Positions 24,111 to 34,505 of a DNA stretch of 64,000 bases are shown in pieces; the stretch's first letter is position 1, and each line of letters opens with the position of its first letter. The stretch is from Polytrichum commune. Lineage: Eukaryota > Streptophyta > Polytrichopsida > Polytrichales > Polytrichaceae. The DNA is taken from assembly GCA_950295325.1 (NCBI GenBank), contig OX485805.1, forward strand, positions 38,923,501 through 38,987,500. The letters are read 5' to 3'. The position numbers and the translations under genes are program-made. A model generated the notes under the pieces. That model ran no database searches and was not told the origin of the DNA. It saw nothing but the letters and a program-made list of their open reading frames with translations.

Positions 24111-25947
24111 GACGGACGCTAAACACCCCCCCCACGAACTTTTCGGGGGGGGAATATTCTGTCAGGGGCAGCCCCCGACATTTTTTCTGCACCCGACCGA
24201 AAACTGCTGCCCGCCCGCCCGATTTCAAAAAAACTAGTGTACTTGCATTTTTGAAGGCTACTTGTCCACAAATCCCATATTGAGTGCACTTCATTTTCAA
24301 GGTCTCAAATCCAATATATATGTTCACTTCCATGATTGAGTAAATAAGCAATTGACTAGATTTCATTTTCAAAGTGAAACCGCCAATAAAGCATGTAATT
24401 AACTTGGAAGTCAAAAATATTACAAAATCCTCATTACCACTGAGGTTATAATTTTTGTCACTTACAATTGAAAGGGACTTTGTCATTCTAAAATGAAACT
24501 AAAATTTATGATTTTTCTATTTTTCATATAATATAATGTATTCTAATATATAATAATATATACTACATTATAATATATCTAATATCTAATATATATTTAA
24601 TACCTTCTACAATCACAAAGTTTTCATACGCATTTAAACTAGTTAAGTAAGATTGAATGCAACTAAGTCTAATAATTTCTGATTAATCCTAATTAATCCT
24701 ATTCAAGCCCAATTAAATCAGAAAATATGTGTACCAAATTAATTGACCCAAATTAATTATAAAATGTACTTACTGTAATTAGTCATTATTTAAATGGAAT
24801 TAACCCAGTAAATATAATTTATGATTAATTAGGCTTAATTATTTTGGTAAGCATAATTTCTGATTTAATTGGGCTTAATTAGGATTAATCAGAATATATT
24901 AGACTTAGTTGCATTCAATCTTACTTGACTAGTTTAAATGTATATGAAAACTTTGTGATAGAAGGTATTAACTATATTATATTAAAATATGAAAATATGA
25001 AAAATCATAAATTTTAGTTTCATTTTAGAATGACAAAGTCCCTTTCAATTGTAAGTGACAAAAATTATAACCTCAGTGGTAATGAGGATTTTGTAATATT
25101 TTTGACTTCCAAGTTAATTACATGCTTTATTGGCGGTTTTACTTTGAAAATGAAATCTAGTCAATTGCTTATTTACTCAATGGAAGCACGGGTAGATCAC
25201 TTAGTGCATTTTAAAAACAACGTGCGGCATAATATAGAGAGGATTAAAATCATTTGAAATAAAAATTATAAAGGAATTCCAAATAATGAAGGGGCCATTA
25301 AATGTAGACAATCCCATTATAAGTAAGTTAGATGGACATAAAACGTATGCCATTATTTTTTTGTAAAATTAATATAGGGGCTGAAGATAAGGATCCTAGA
25401 AGGTATGTTTAGTATGGTATGTAAATGGGTTTAGGACTCACGGGGATGTTTGCACCCTTCTTTGTTTCCATGCTTTCCCTCAACACTCGTCAATTGCGTT
25501 AGGAAGTAGATTAGCTTTTATTACTTAAAAGGAATATAGAGTACAAAAAATTGCAGTGACTTGGACAATATAAGTAATGAAAGGGTGCAAACAAATGGGC
25601 CATTTTTGAAATTTAAGTAATTATAGGGAGGCTTTAATTCAACCCTTGAAGGTAAATAGCCCCAAAACAAAAAAAACCCAGCCGCACGTGGTGCACAAAA
25701 ATGCCTTAGAGTGATCTACCCGTGAATGGAAGTGAACATATATATTGGATTTGAGACCTTGAAAATGAAGTGCACTCAATATGGGATTTGTGGACAAGTA
25801 GCCTTCAAAAATGCAAGTACACTAGTTTTTTTGAAATCGGGCGGGCGGGCAGCAGTTTTCGGTCGGGTGCAGAAAAAATGTCGGGGGCTGCCCCTGACAG
25901 AATATTCCCCCCCCGAAAAGTTCGTGGGGGGGTGTTTAGCGTCCGCC
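24111..25947. mobile_element. Mutator-like fold-back element with arms of about 650 bp, TSD CTAGACCAT
   Basis: The two halves are inverted copies of each other almost to the middle, with about 70 bp of spacer near 24757-24826. The outer ends read GACGGACGCTAAACACC and its near-complement, then a C/G-run hairpin flanking AACTTTTCG. The 9-bp duplication CTAGACCAT is at 24102-24110 and 25948-25956. Long TIRs plus a 9-bp duplication are typical of Mutator-like elements. The right arm is interrupted at 25187-25724. The same peptide-like frame appears in both arms (minus 24486 downward, plus 25030 upward) only because the arms are copies, so it is not called as a gene. Confidence 0.87.
25187..25724. 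mobile_element. 538-bp non-autonomous hAT-like element nested in the fold-back
   Basis: The ends CACGGGTAGATCACT (25187) and AGTGATCTACCCGTG (ending 25724) are inverted repeats, with AATGGAAG duplicated at 25179-25186 and 25725-25732. The opposite arm of the host element (near 24328-24340) preserves the uninterrupted sequence, apart from a 3-base difference, which confirms the insertion. No coding capacity. Confidence 0.88.
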
Positions 25948-25956
25948 CTAGACCAT

Positions 25957-26128
25957 GGGAAGGGCACCTTTCTTTGAGAGTGAGGGGCTGATCACACCGG
26001 TCATTCATACACCAGCCATCAACATCTCCAGCTGTAATAGTGTGAAAGTGGTGGACCAACATCTATTTTTTAATATAATCCCCAATAATTTTATGGTTGG
26101 AACCGGACGGAAAGTTTGATGTGATTGG
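25957..26128. other. Spacer between two elements
   Basis: Short stretch between the fold-back element and the next element. Nothing recognised. Confidence 0.3.
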
Positions 26129-26136
26129 GGCATGAG

Positions 26137-27442
26137 CTCGGGGGGGGCACTCCCTTGTATATTTTGCATACACCTGCGATAATGACCTATTAAAATGGGG
26201 GCTATTTACCTATGAGAAAGGATTATAAGGGATGCTAATTTTTGAAATAATGGTAAATTGTTGTGATTATTTGCACCCTATTGGTAATTATAAATTCTTG
26301 GATGGTTGATTTTATGGTACCCTATATTACTTATATGTATTTTTTTCCTCTGATTGCCCCCATTCCTTAAAGTGTATGATACAGTAGAATTCTCGTTAGA
26401 AGCACATGTACAGAGTAAGAGAAACAAACATTTACTAGGGTTTAGGGTTCAGGGTCACAGTGAAGTCCGGGCAAAGCAAAACACTAAACAATAACAACAA
26501 AAGATTGCAACTACATGTCATTAAGCAACACGAGCCAACGAATAAAAATTGTGTTGGATAACACAGTTAGAAACCTTGAGGTCTTAGGGAACAGGCCAAC
26601 CACATGTGTCTCAAAGTCACATTTACGAGGTTTGCAGAATTCCTACAATTGATGCCTTGATCTTCCAATCCTACACATTGGAGGAAAATCCCACACCATG
26701 CAAGCAAAATCCACCTAAACTAGCTAGGCTACCATTTACACATGTGGGAGATATGACGGTACTCGAACTGAAATGACTACTACAGATTTCTAGGTATACT
26801 AATGATCATTCAGCCCTTTTTCCAAATTATATCTCCACATGTGTGAGATAGTACAAATTTAGCAGGTTTTATTTTTTACTTGAAATGAACTCACTCAATG
26901 AGTTTGCATCTACCTCATCTAATGTGTAGATTTTGCTGTTGATTCATACAGTAGAGACATAGTTGAGATAATAGCATCCACATCAACCCACACACAGTCA
27001 CTCTCAACATACTTATATTTGTTGAGACCCGGCTGTTTTTTGAACCAATGGAGGTAAGCCATAGCAGTTGGGAAGAGCGTTTCTCTATTTATGTTCTGGA
27101 CTGCGCGTTTCATCAACTCAATGGGTTGCCAACAATTGCCCCACTTAGTACCAACCTTCACCCTTATCTTTTGAACCCTTCCTATATAGAACATGCCATA
27201 TTTTGGTGGTAAAGTATTTAATTTTTGAAACTATCGTTTTTTCTCCATGCTATTTTATATGTACCACTTAGGTAATTTAATCATGTTTTGTCAAATGCTA
27301 TATTACATATAATCATGTTTCACAATCCCAAAACACCCTATACTACATCTAATAATTTACAAATTTTACGCCAAATTTTTATACAAGACCCTATATTTTA
27401 TCGCACGTAGTTCCTACGTTTTTCGCCAGTGCCCCCCCCGAG
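26137..27442. mobile_element. 1,306-bp element, ends CTCGGGGGGGGCACT, TSD GGCATGAG
   Basis: The ends CTCGGGGGGGGCACT and AGTGCCCCCCCCGAG are perfect inverted repeats. GGCATGAG is duplicated at 26129-26136 and 27443-27450. The terminal about 120-190 bp match the 268-bp element at 9917-10184, so this is the longer member of the family. The interior is AT-rich and contains one minus-strand frame (26919-27194). No transposase is recognised. Confidence 0.88.
26919..27194 (-). CDS. Unrecognised reading frame inside the 1,306-bp element
   Basis: A 91-residue frame beginning MFYIGRVQKIRVKVGTKWG. It has a basic N-terminal part, then a segment with aromatic residues (AYLHWFKKQPGLNKYKYVES). I do not recognise a family. 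It could be the remnant of a captured exon or of a lost transposase. Its location inside a transposon with intact ends is the only contextual clue. Confidence 0.25.
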   Translation of the reverse strand: MFYIGRVQKIRVKVGTKWGNCWQPIELMKRAVQNINRETLFPTAMAYLHWFKKQPGLNKYKYVESDCVWVDVDAIISTMSLLYESTAKSTH

Positions 27443-27450
27443 GGCATGAG

Positions 27451-28529
27451 AGCCACGTGTATGTGGGATCCCTTACTAGAACCCCCTTCATACAAAAATT
27501 TCATGATGGAATCTAAAGAGAAGACTACGCATACAAATCAATGAATCACAAACTACATAATGGTCTCATGTATGCACACGGGACATCTAAAAAGCTAGAG
27601 TAAATCCCCTCAAACATGTATACAAATTAAATATAATTGAAAAATATATTGTAAAAAACAACAACAATCCTTGTATATATGCTCATAAATCACCTTTAGT
27701 AGATGAAGTTGACATTGCAATTTGACACAAGGGATGACAAATATTTCCTCACATGGATGAATGTATATGTGAACTAATTTGGGGGGGGGGGAGGGGATGT
27801 ACAAAATTTATTTGGATGAAATACACTCCTCTTGCAAGCAACCTTGGGGGGTGGGGGAGAGGGCATTTAGGGTATACTTACCTCTCCCTCATGTTTTAAC
27901 AACTTAATGCATGCTACAAGTCTATGTATTTCTACTAAACTAGATGGAACCATACCCATCCCACATGTATACTTTGTGAGCTGGTTTCTCATTAAATACC
28001 CTTAATTGTATACCTCCCTCAAATCTTCTTCCCTTTGCACCAAACAACTTTCTACCTTGTAGATCTTAGACACTAATTATCACATTCTACCTAGGCTTAG
28101 CCATTGGGCGCAATGACCATTCAAAAGATGAGATGCTCTTCATGTCGGATTTTTAATGTTTTCTCCCTGGATTCTTGGACTTAGGGTTTAGGGTTCATGC
28201 TCTACGAATTGATGTACTTTACCCACATCTAGAGTGGAAAGAGAGAACATATTGTAGTAAGTGGCCGCAAATCCAAGTGTCACTAGCGTTGCATGCTATT
28301 TCCATGCATGATTGTGTATATTGTGGGCCACACTCCTCGGTTGCAATAGGTAAGTCACACCAAGTAATCATATTCCTGTTTAATTCCATATTCATGTTGT
28401 AGTTTTTGAGATTCAAAGTCACCTTATTTCGTTCCAACCAAAATGAGAATAAAAAACGGCTGGCAATTCACAAAGTCAAAAATTTGACGGAGCCACCTTG
28501 GCCATAAGTAGGAAAAAAGAAGAACAGAA
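27451..28529. other. Gene-free spacer
   Basis: No supported gene. G-rich runs lie at 27780-27797 and 27846-27863. A short TTTAGGGTTTAGGG-like stretch lies at 28183-28196. Confidence 0.3.
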
Positions 28530-28830
28530 CACTATATTCGTTAATTGGAGACTTTGGAAAGTCTCAAAATAAAATACGCCCATAGTTTGGGATGCCAATA
28601 TTGTGAACATATGGAACATTGGGAACATGACGGTTTACAAATTCGCACGCGAAGAATATTCATATTTCTAAATATAGTAATCCTTCATATCATAATATAA
28701 ACATGAACTACACGTGGAAAAAAAAATCGAATCCCAAAATCAAATAGATTTATATCATTATAAAGTTTAGGTTGTGCATCCCATATATAAGGGCCTTATG
28801 GAATTGGGTGGCACATCCCAAACGTATTTA
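28530..28830 (+). mobile_element. CACTA-like transposon end with subterminal motifs
   Basis: CACTATATTCGTTAATT at 28530 matches CACTATATTCGTTAAATT at 31361 and the related GGTATATTCGTTAATTT at 41836. A CACTA start is the hallmark of En/Spm elements. Just inside are GTTTGGGATGCC (about 28577), GTTTAGGTTGTGCATCCC (about 28765) and GGCACATCCCAAAC (about 28808), which look like diverged half-sites of the GTTTGGG..CCCAAAC palindrome found further right. The opposite end was not identified. Confidence 0.5.
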
Positions 28831-28923
28831 TAAGTTTGAATATTATAAACTTATTATATAGTAATTGCAATAATACCAAGTCTATAAAGTGGCCCTATGT
28901 TTAGCCATTATTTCCAACTTATG

Positions 28924-30850
28924 TTATGTTTCCCCGTCTCCATATTCAGCTTCATATCCATTCTCAGCTTCATTTTCCGCTGCTACAATACGTGCTAAGT
29001 TGTTTTTGGCAAAATCTATGTGTTTTTGGGGGATGGTCATTGTTTCCGATTTAGAACCCTTACGCGGCTTCCAAGCACAAAGTATGGTATATGTGTTTAT
29101 CCAAACCGGTCCATATGTTGAGTCCACTGTCCACTTGAAATTCTTTTTGGTGTCCCAACCTAAATAGGTCCGGAGAACATTATGGTCTTTGGTGCTTGGA
29201 CGACAATATTCCACCTCTATTTGACGAAAGTTGGGGCTAGTTCGAACAAAATTGGATGAAGACAATGCTTTTACCAACCAAATTGGCTTGGGGTGCTCCT
29301 CATCTCCTGCTCGTACGAGGACCATATAACCTTCATGGCAATCAACACCCACACGAAACGACAGTGCCGGCCGATTGCGCGCCGGACCAACGTAATGCTC
29401 GTCCATTGCGAACTCTTCACGGACCTCTCCATTGTTGAAGAACATGGTGTCGGACTCGACAACCGTCAAATGACTTTGTGGCCAAAATCCTTGTGTCAAA
29501 GTCATACGCGTGTCGCCACCAAGTGTCATCAAGGCGGAGCGAATGCGATCCCAATACTCGATCAACGGTTCATAAGTATCCATAACACGTTTAATTTGGC
29601 GATGTCTTCCCTACACAACTCTTTCCAATATTCAATGAATCCGGAGATGCCTTTGATGATTTCCGGCCCATTCTTCATAGGGTCGGGTTTACAAGGCTTT
29701 GGATCCCCATCCGGGAGCAAACATTTTCCATCCTTGTTCTGACGCCACACGAGTATCCCATCCTCAGGACACCAATTAGGAGATGTGCACAAAAGCTTGA
29801 ACTGCATGGCGGGGATACCATCATCCCTCATATAGAAGCGGAATTGTTGTGCTTTTGTGTGTCCCACCAAACGGTCATCTCCCTTCAACATGTATGGCTT
29901 GATGAAGGCCTTGAAATTTGGTACTTCCTCAATCATGTGCGGGATCACGAGCACATTGTCCAAATTCATGTATGATTTCATGAGAAGCGGTATGGTCGGA
30001 AAATCCTCTTCATGCAACTTCATGCTTCAACGTCCGAATGATGCATCAATGTCGTCATGTGTGTGCCCCACCATCAAGAAAGATACAAACACCTCTTTGA
30101 ATATGGCTTTTGCCACAAGCAATGACCAAAAACAAAACACGTATCGGCATTTGTTGTCTTTAGCGCAATTATCAAGTTGAACATGGAGAGTTGGAAGCAA
30201 TGGTTTTGCACAAATGGGTTCTCTAGGTGGTTCCGGCAATGCCGACATACAAACCTCATTTCCTTGAAGCACTACCTCATAAAGGGGTGTTGTTCCACAA
30301 CCATCAAAAAGGGCACGGGAAGAGTGAATCGGCGGCTTCTCAAGATCGCGCAAGAGTTTTGCAAATGAGCCAACCGTGTGGTTGGCATCGCCAGGGTAAA
30401 AATCCAAACCATAATGGGTATATTTAACGTCCCCATGGCCGTGGGCGATCATACCTGGAAAAAAAAACGATGGGTCAACAACATGAATATGAGATCACCA
30501 CTAAACGGATGGATGAAGTTGGACATTTCGCAAACAAACCCAAAAAACTAAAAATCCTTTCAACACACATTTGTGATTCCACATGAACCTGTGACAGCTA
30601 CGGGCAACTTGAAGAGACCATCTGTGGCCTTTATTTTGCGTGCATAACAAGGGCCTGCGGTTTTGGCATGGTCCATTTTATCATGGATGACAGTTAGGAC
30701 CTCAGCGGGCCTCATTATGGATAGTGCACGATTCTTGTAGTAATCTTGACGGTGCGCCTCCTGGTTGTTGACATGCTCAATGTATTTTCTCTGGTGTCTA
30801 GAATGGGACTCAGTGCCTATAGGATGGGTGTCTCGAAGACCTTTGTATTT
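28924..30850 (-). pseudogene. DUF7869-type (transposon-associated) protein, broken
   Basis: At least two exons are visible on the minus strand. Exon 30850-30589 encodes a segment with the phrase VLTVIHDKMDHAKTAGP. Its donor ACAG|GT and the acceptor ttccag| at 30454 join in phase to the next exon, which contains LHVQLDNCAKDNK and ends GHTHDDIDASFGR. These phrases are, from memory of the family, typical of plant DUF7869 proteins, which are abundant in non-seed plants and distributed like mobile genes. The frame is then broken: a TGA (30027-30029) stands where the family usually has Trp, after which the same frame continues (30023-29562). A shift near 29583-29600 moves to another frame that runs to the end at 28924 (C-terminus rich in Glu and Ala). 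The N-terminal exons are missing or unrecognised, and a GC-rich repeat abuts the gene at 30852. Confidence 0.7.
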
Positions 30851-30851
30851 C

Positions 30852-31345
30852 TGTGGGAGCCCAAAAATCCACGGAAGTCCGGATTGACTTCCTAACCGGA
30901 TTAATATCCGGATAATACCTTGGTATTGGTCTCAAAGTAGGGATTTCTAGGGTAGGTTAGTTGTCTTATGGAATAAGGTTCTAAGCATCCACTTTACGTG
31001 TAAAAATGGTAAGAACGGACACTTTGGCCGGACCGGAACTTAGTCCAGGGAGACCGTTTTTAAACGGTCCGGTCCGGGGCGTCCGGACCGGAAGGCGGTT
31101 ATACCCGAAGGCAGTTATACCGGAAGACGGTTACAACGGAAGACGGTTACACCGGAACCCGGACGGTTGTAACGGACTCGGAGCGGTTACAACGGAAACG
31201 GTTGAGGACCCAAGCCCGTTGGAGGAAGAGGGAGAGGGTACTTAAAGGAATTTCTCTCCCTCTCTGAGCCATTTGCGCGAGCGGCATTGTCGAGAGAACG
31301 AATGGTGAGCTGTTTTTCGAGTCGCCAACAGTTGGATTGCTGGGA
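30852..31345 (+). repeat. GC-rich repeat, possibly a degenerate LTR
   Basis: It starts TGTGGGAGCCCAAAAATCC directly against an exon edge. It contains dyads such as CCGGACCGG/CCGGTCCGG (31060-31095) and short tandem units of the type GGAAGACGGTTACA (31095-31205). A CTTAAAGG TATA-like box at 31240-31247 is followed by CT-rich sequence, as in an LTR promoter. I found no convincing CA end with target duplication, so the LTR reading is tentative. Confidence 0.35.
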
Positions 31346-31360
31346 TTCCTTAGTAATTAA

Positions 31361-31765
31361 CACTATATTCGTTAAATTGAGACTTTTTGGGCATTTTGAG
31401 ACATTCACATAAATAAGAACAAGGATAAATGGAACACATATTGGAGAAAGTTGTAAGATGTGAACACTTTGAAGCGGGTGTTTAGAACAAGAACCCCATT
31501 AATAACTCAATATTTGGGATTGTTTAGGGTGGGCAATCCAAACCTTAGGCCAAGTTGAAGGGGAAATCTTTAAACATTCATATTATCGCACAAAAACTTG
31601 TATGAATATGGTTTAGGTAGGGCAATCCAAACCATAGATCATATTGAAGGGGAAATATGTGAACCAATATAATATAACATACAAAATATTCCAAACTCAT
31701 ATTTGTGATGGTTTAGGTAGGGCAATCCAAACCTTAGACCATATGGAAGGGGAAATCATGTGACA
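31361..31765 (+). mobile_element. CACTA-like transposon end with three subterminal repeats
   Basis: CACTATATTCGTTAAATTGAG at 31361 is followed by sequence homologous to 41836-41990 ('ataagaac', 'attggaga', 'gttgtaagatg', 'ctttgaagcgggtgtt'). Three copies of a roughly 98-bp repeat then follow (about 31515, 31609, 31707), each with GGTTTAGGTAGGGCAATCC and 'aaac', a degenerate version of the GTTTGGGTCG..CGACCCAAAC palindrome. Multiple subterminal motif copies are a known CACTA feature, where the transposase accessory protein binds. The gene block to the right may be cargo of this element. The matching right end is not certain. Confidence 0.5.
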
Positions 31766-31899
31766 CTTATATTATTGCAAAAAAAAAACATACAAAGTGT
31801 GGCATGTAAAATGCATAGCATGCTAACACAACACATCCATTGGATAGTGCGACCCAAAATGTTCTTGCCTATGGCCCAAAACCCTACGCCTACTATGGC

Positions 31900-32712
31900 C
31901 TATCTAGCCTCGGAGACTACCTCTTTTTCTTTTGCTTCATTTTCTTTTGCTTTTTTTTCTTTTGCCTCTTTTTCTTTTGCCTCTTTTTCTTTTGCTGCGG
32001 CTTCTTTTGCTCGCATTGCTTCAACATTCCTTAAAATCTCCGCCCCGCGACTATAGCCATTCTTGGGGTGACCGCCATCAATAACACATTTTGGATTCCG
32101 TCGGCCACCCGAATTATACGACGAAGAATTCGAATACGATGAAGTGGACTGTCTTGCATTTCTGGTCATGGAGTAGAAACGCTCCAACTCGACGGACGCA
32201 CTAGCCCGCATAGGTCTACGGGTGGGAGCAACCTGCAACGCGTCAATGCAAGACCACATGTGTTAGTTTAGGGAGGAAGACCCAAACGTGTCACACGTTC
32301 ATTTTTTTGGGGGCAAAATGATTGTAATGCGCGGTTTAACCATGTGTGGGGGGGTTCACCTTGTCACCGGGGCCATTCGCATCGGAGTTGGCGAGGAGGG
32401 GCAAGGCGTCCCGCAAAGGAATAGGAAGGGTGCCACTCTTCGTAGGCCGAGCGTCCATCCGCAGCCGCCGTTGAGGTGTACTATTGCCGCCGGGCCGAGA
32501 GGGGGACGTCCGGACGCATTTGCGATTTATGCCCTTGAGCGGCGACGGGGACGGAGATCGCCGGAAGATTTGCTTGGGTGGGGGGCTATCGACGACGCCG
32601 GCGTCAAGAGGCTCCTTGGAGTAGTCGATGGTGGACGCGGCATCGTAGACGGTCTCGTAGAAGAAGCTCCCCAAGTTTGATTCGCTGACGATCTCAATCG
32701 AGGGCTCCAAAC
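31900..32712 (-). CDS. Two-exon gene for a charged, coiled-coil-like protein of unknown function
   Basis: Exon 32712-32360 ends at donor GACAAG|GTGAAC. The second exon begins at 32232 after ttgcag and runs to a stop at 31900, and the join keeps phase 0. The 5' edge at 32712 looks like an acceptor (pyrimidine-rich tract then gcgctag), so a further upstream exon is likely. The protein has a Pro/Ser-rich segment (SPPPKQIFRRSPSPSPLKG), then a basic Ser/Tyr/Asn-rich stretch. It ends with repeated KEKEAKE-type units predicted to form a highly charged helix. I recognise no family. It is co-oriented with the phosphatase-like gene upstream and could be a later part of the same transcription unit. Confidence 0.5.
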
Positions 32713-32840
32713 GCTAGCGCAAAAAAGGAAACAAAACAAAACCCAAGGGGAGGGGGGGAGGGGGGGAGGGGGGAGCATGTGAAAATCGATATACAATTGA
32801 GGCATAATATATCACACACAATGGCACACCATGTAGTATC

Positions 32841-33653
32841 TCAAATGAGTTTATTATATTTCGCGTGAGCGTACAACTCTCTATACATATAGTCCTTCGG
32901 ATCCATGTATCTTTCGCCTATCGGATTACAACTAAAGAACCGGGGCACGGGTAGTCCACTCCCCACGAGCGTTTGAATGTACTTAAGTAGGTCTAACAAA
33001 AAGCGGTCTCGGACCTTCTCGACCGTCCACGTGGGGCAAACTATGAAGTTGGAGGTCGGGTTCAAAATGTTTTTGGAAGCGCTGTCGTCCACCATCAACG
33101 TGTTGTCACGGGTGGGGCGAACGTCGTAGGGACAGCCGACCATGGTCGGACGCTGGTCCCATACGATTGGCTTCAAGACCTTAAGAAATTGGTTTACGGC
33201 GGGGTTGTTGGGCTTCTTCACAACCCTGCCCTCGGGGGTGTACAATGTTTTACAAGAATCCTGTCCTAGGACCAAGCACGGGGGTTGGAGTCCCTTGAAG
33301 ATGAACTCCACGACGGCCTGGGTATTCTCGGACTTCATGGAGCTCCAAATGATCACCCACCATTTGGATAGGGCGACCTGTAGGAAGCGCCGAAGGGACG
33401 GGCGGAGGTACACTAGCTTGCTTTTGATGTACGCGGGGGGTCCATCGTAGTTGGCGTCCTCGGGCTTGCAGAAAGGCACCGTGGGGACCCTCGGACAATG
33501 CACGCACTGGACAAGGACCCCGTTGAGGTCTAGCACCAGGAACCGGGTCTTGGGAGGCGAAGGTGGCGAGGGCAAAATCGGGGGGACCACCGCGTTGTCC
33601 TCCACACTCCTCGGAGAGGATCGGTGGGGAGCTGCGACGCTATGCTCCGAACC
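32841..33653 (-). CDS. FCP1/SCP-like HAD phosphatase-fold protein (DLNG variant)
   Basis: The exon starts after a pyrimidine-rich acceptor (cgccgcag|GGT at 33653) with no in-frame ATG, so a short first exon is missing. The frame ends at a TGA at 32841. Visible HAD/FCP1 motifs in order are motif I FLVLDLNGVLVQ, motif II-like WWVIIWSSMKSEN, a Lys-rich connecting region (GRVVKKPNNP) and motif IV-like LMVDDSASKNILNP. The family acts on phosphoserine, for example in the RNA polymerase II tail, through a DxDx(T/V) motif. Here the second Asp of motif I is Asn. From memory, the DLNG form is also seen in a plant-specific FCP1-like group, so it may be a lineage trait and not decay. Activity is doubtful or altered. 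The domain is complete, and the frame is intact. Confidence 0.75.
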   Translation of the reverse strand, partial: GSEHSVAAPHRSSPRSVEDNAVVPPILPSPPSPPKTRFLVLDLNGVLVQCVHCPRVPTVPFCKPEDANYDGPPAYIKSKLVYLRPSLRRFLQVALSKWWVIIWSSMKSENTQAVVEFIFKGLQPPCLVLGQDSCKTLYTPEGRVVKKPNNPAVNQFLKVLKPIVWDQRPTMVGCPYDVRPTRDNTLMVDDSASKNILNPTSNFIVCPTWTVEKVRDRFLLDLLKYIQTLVGSGLPVPRFFSCNPIGERYMDPKDYMYRELYAHAKYNKLI

Positions 33654-34092
33654 CTGCGGCGACGAGCGAGAGAAGGCGGCGAGGACTATGTTATGCTATG
33701 TCCATCTCAAGCAGAACGGAAATTTTGTGCAAACACAAGAAGAATTGGACCATTGGTGGCAACAAAAACATACAAGGGAACAACATACATTGGGACACGG
33801 ATGCAAACATATGGGCGCCAAAAATAATAATTTTATTATTACAAATCTCTATGTACAATTTGATGGGGGGACCGCGGTGAACGAGGGCATTCACACTATC
33901 CTAATTCTACATCTACAAAATTGGTTGCGCGCCGCCAAGGTCGAGCGTAGTCGAGTGCAGGTGAGACGAAGGGGATCGCGGGGGGGGCACGTTGGGGGGA
34001 GGGGGAGCAAGTGTAGAGCAGGGGGGCAGGGGGTGTGCATTTCCTCCTAGCAAAGGGGAAACGACCACGCCAACAAGACAGTGACCCAGGAA
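33654..34092. other. Intergenic stretch or 5' intron of the phosphatase-like gene
   Basis: On the minus strand this ends in a good pyrimidine tract and acceptor at 33654, so part of it is probably an intron. No first exon could be identified. G-runs lie at 33980-34035. Confidence 0.4.
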
Positions 34093-34505
34093 GTTTGGGT
34101 CGGTCGACCCAAACTGGGAGGGCTCAGTGTATTACCTCGCCCTGGTCATGTCTCGACGATGTGGAAGCCTCCACCGTCCCCGCTGCCCCGCCTCTCTCGC
34201 CACCGCCTTCTCCGACGATGTCAGGAACCTTCTCCTGCAAACGATCGGCATCAGGCCCTTGTCCTAAACCAATCTCCGCATGTGCATCATGCATGGGTTC
34301 ATCGATTTGGTTAGGAGTAGAGGTATCACCAGGCCCTTGCAGGCCTTCAACATCTAGCATGGCCGTGTCTAGTTGACACCCATGTTGGTCAAGGGAGGAC
34401 TGCGCTGCAACGGGGTTTGGGTCGCCCGACCCAAACTGTCCTGCATCTGGAGAGGGCCCTTTGGACACTACAGTGGATGGTGGGTTTGGGTCGGTCGACC
34501 CAAAC
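34093..34505. repeat. Three near-palindromes at and inside the methylase-gene 3' end
   Basis: Copies with arms GTTTGGGTCG and CGACCCAAAC lie at 34093-34114 (central GT), 34415-34436 (central CC) and 34484-34505 (central GT). The first lies just past the stop codon. The other two lie inside the reading frame, where on the minus strand they encode FGSGDPN and FGSTDPN. Confidence 0.93.

Noticed and set aside
24091-25257. The same reading frame on opposite strands
   Set aside because: The two arms of a fold-back transposon are inverted copies. The frame is duplicated with them and resembles no protein.
32288-32680. Plus-strand frame opposite the coiled-coil gene
   Set aside because: It is antisense to a spliced gene with good junctions and has low-complexity composition.
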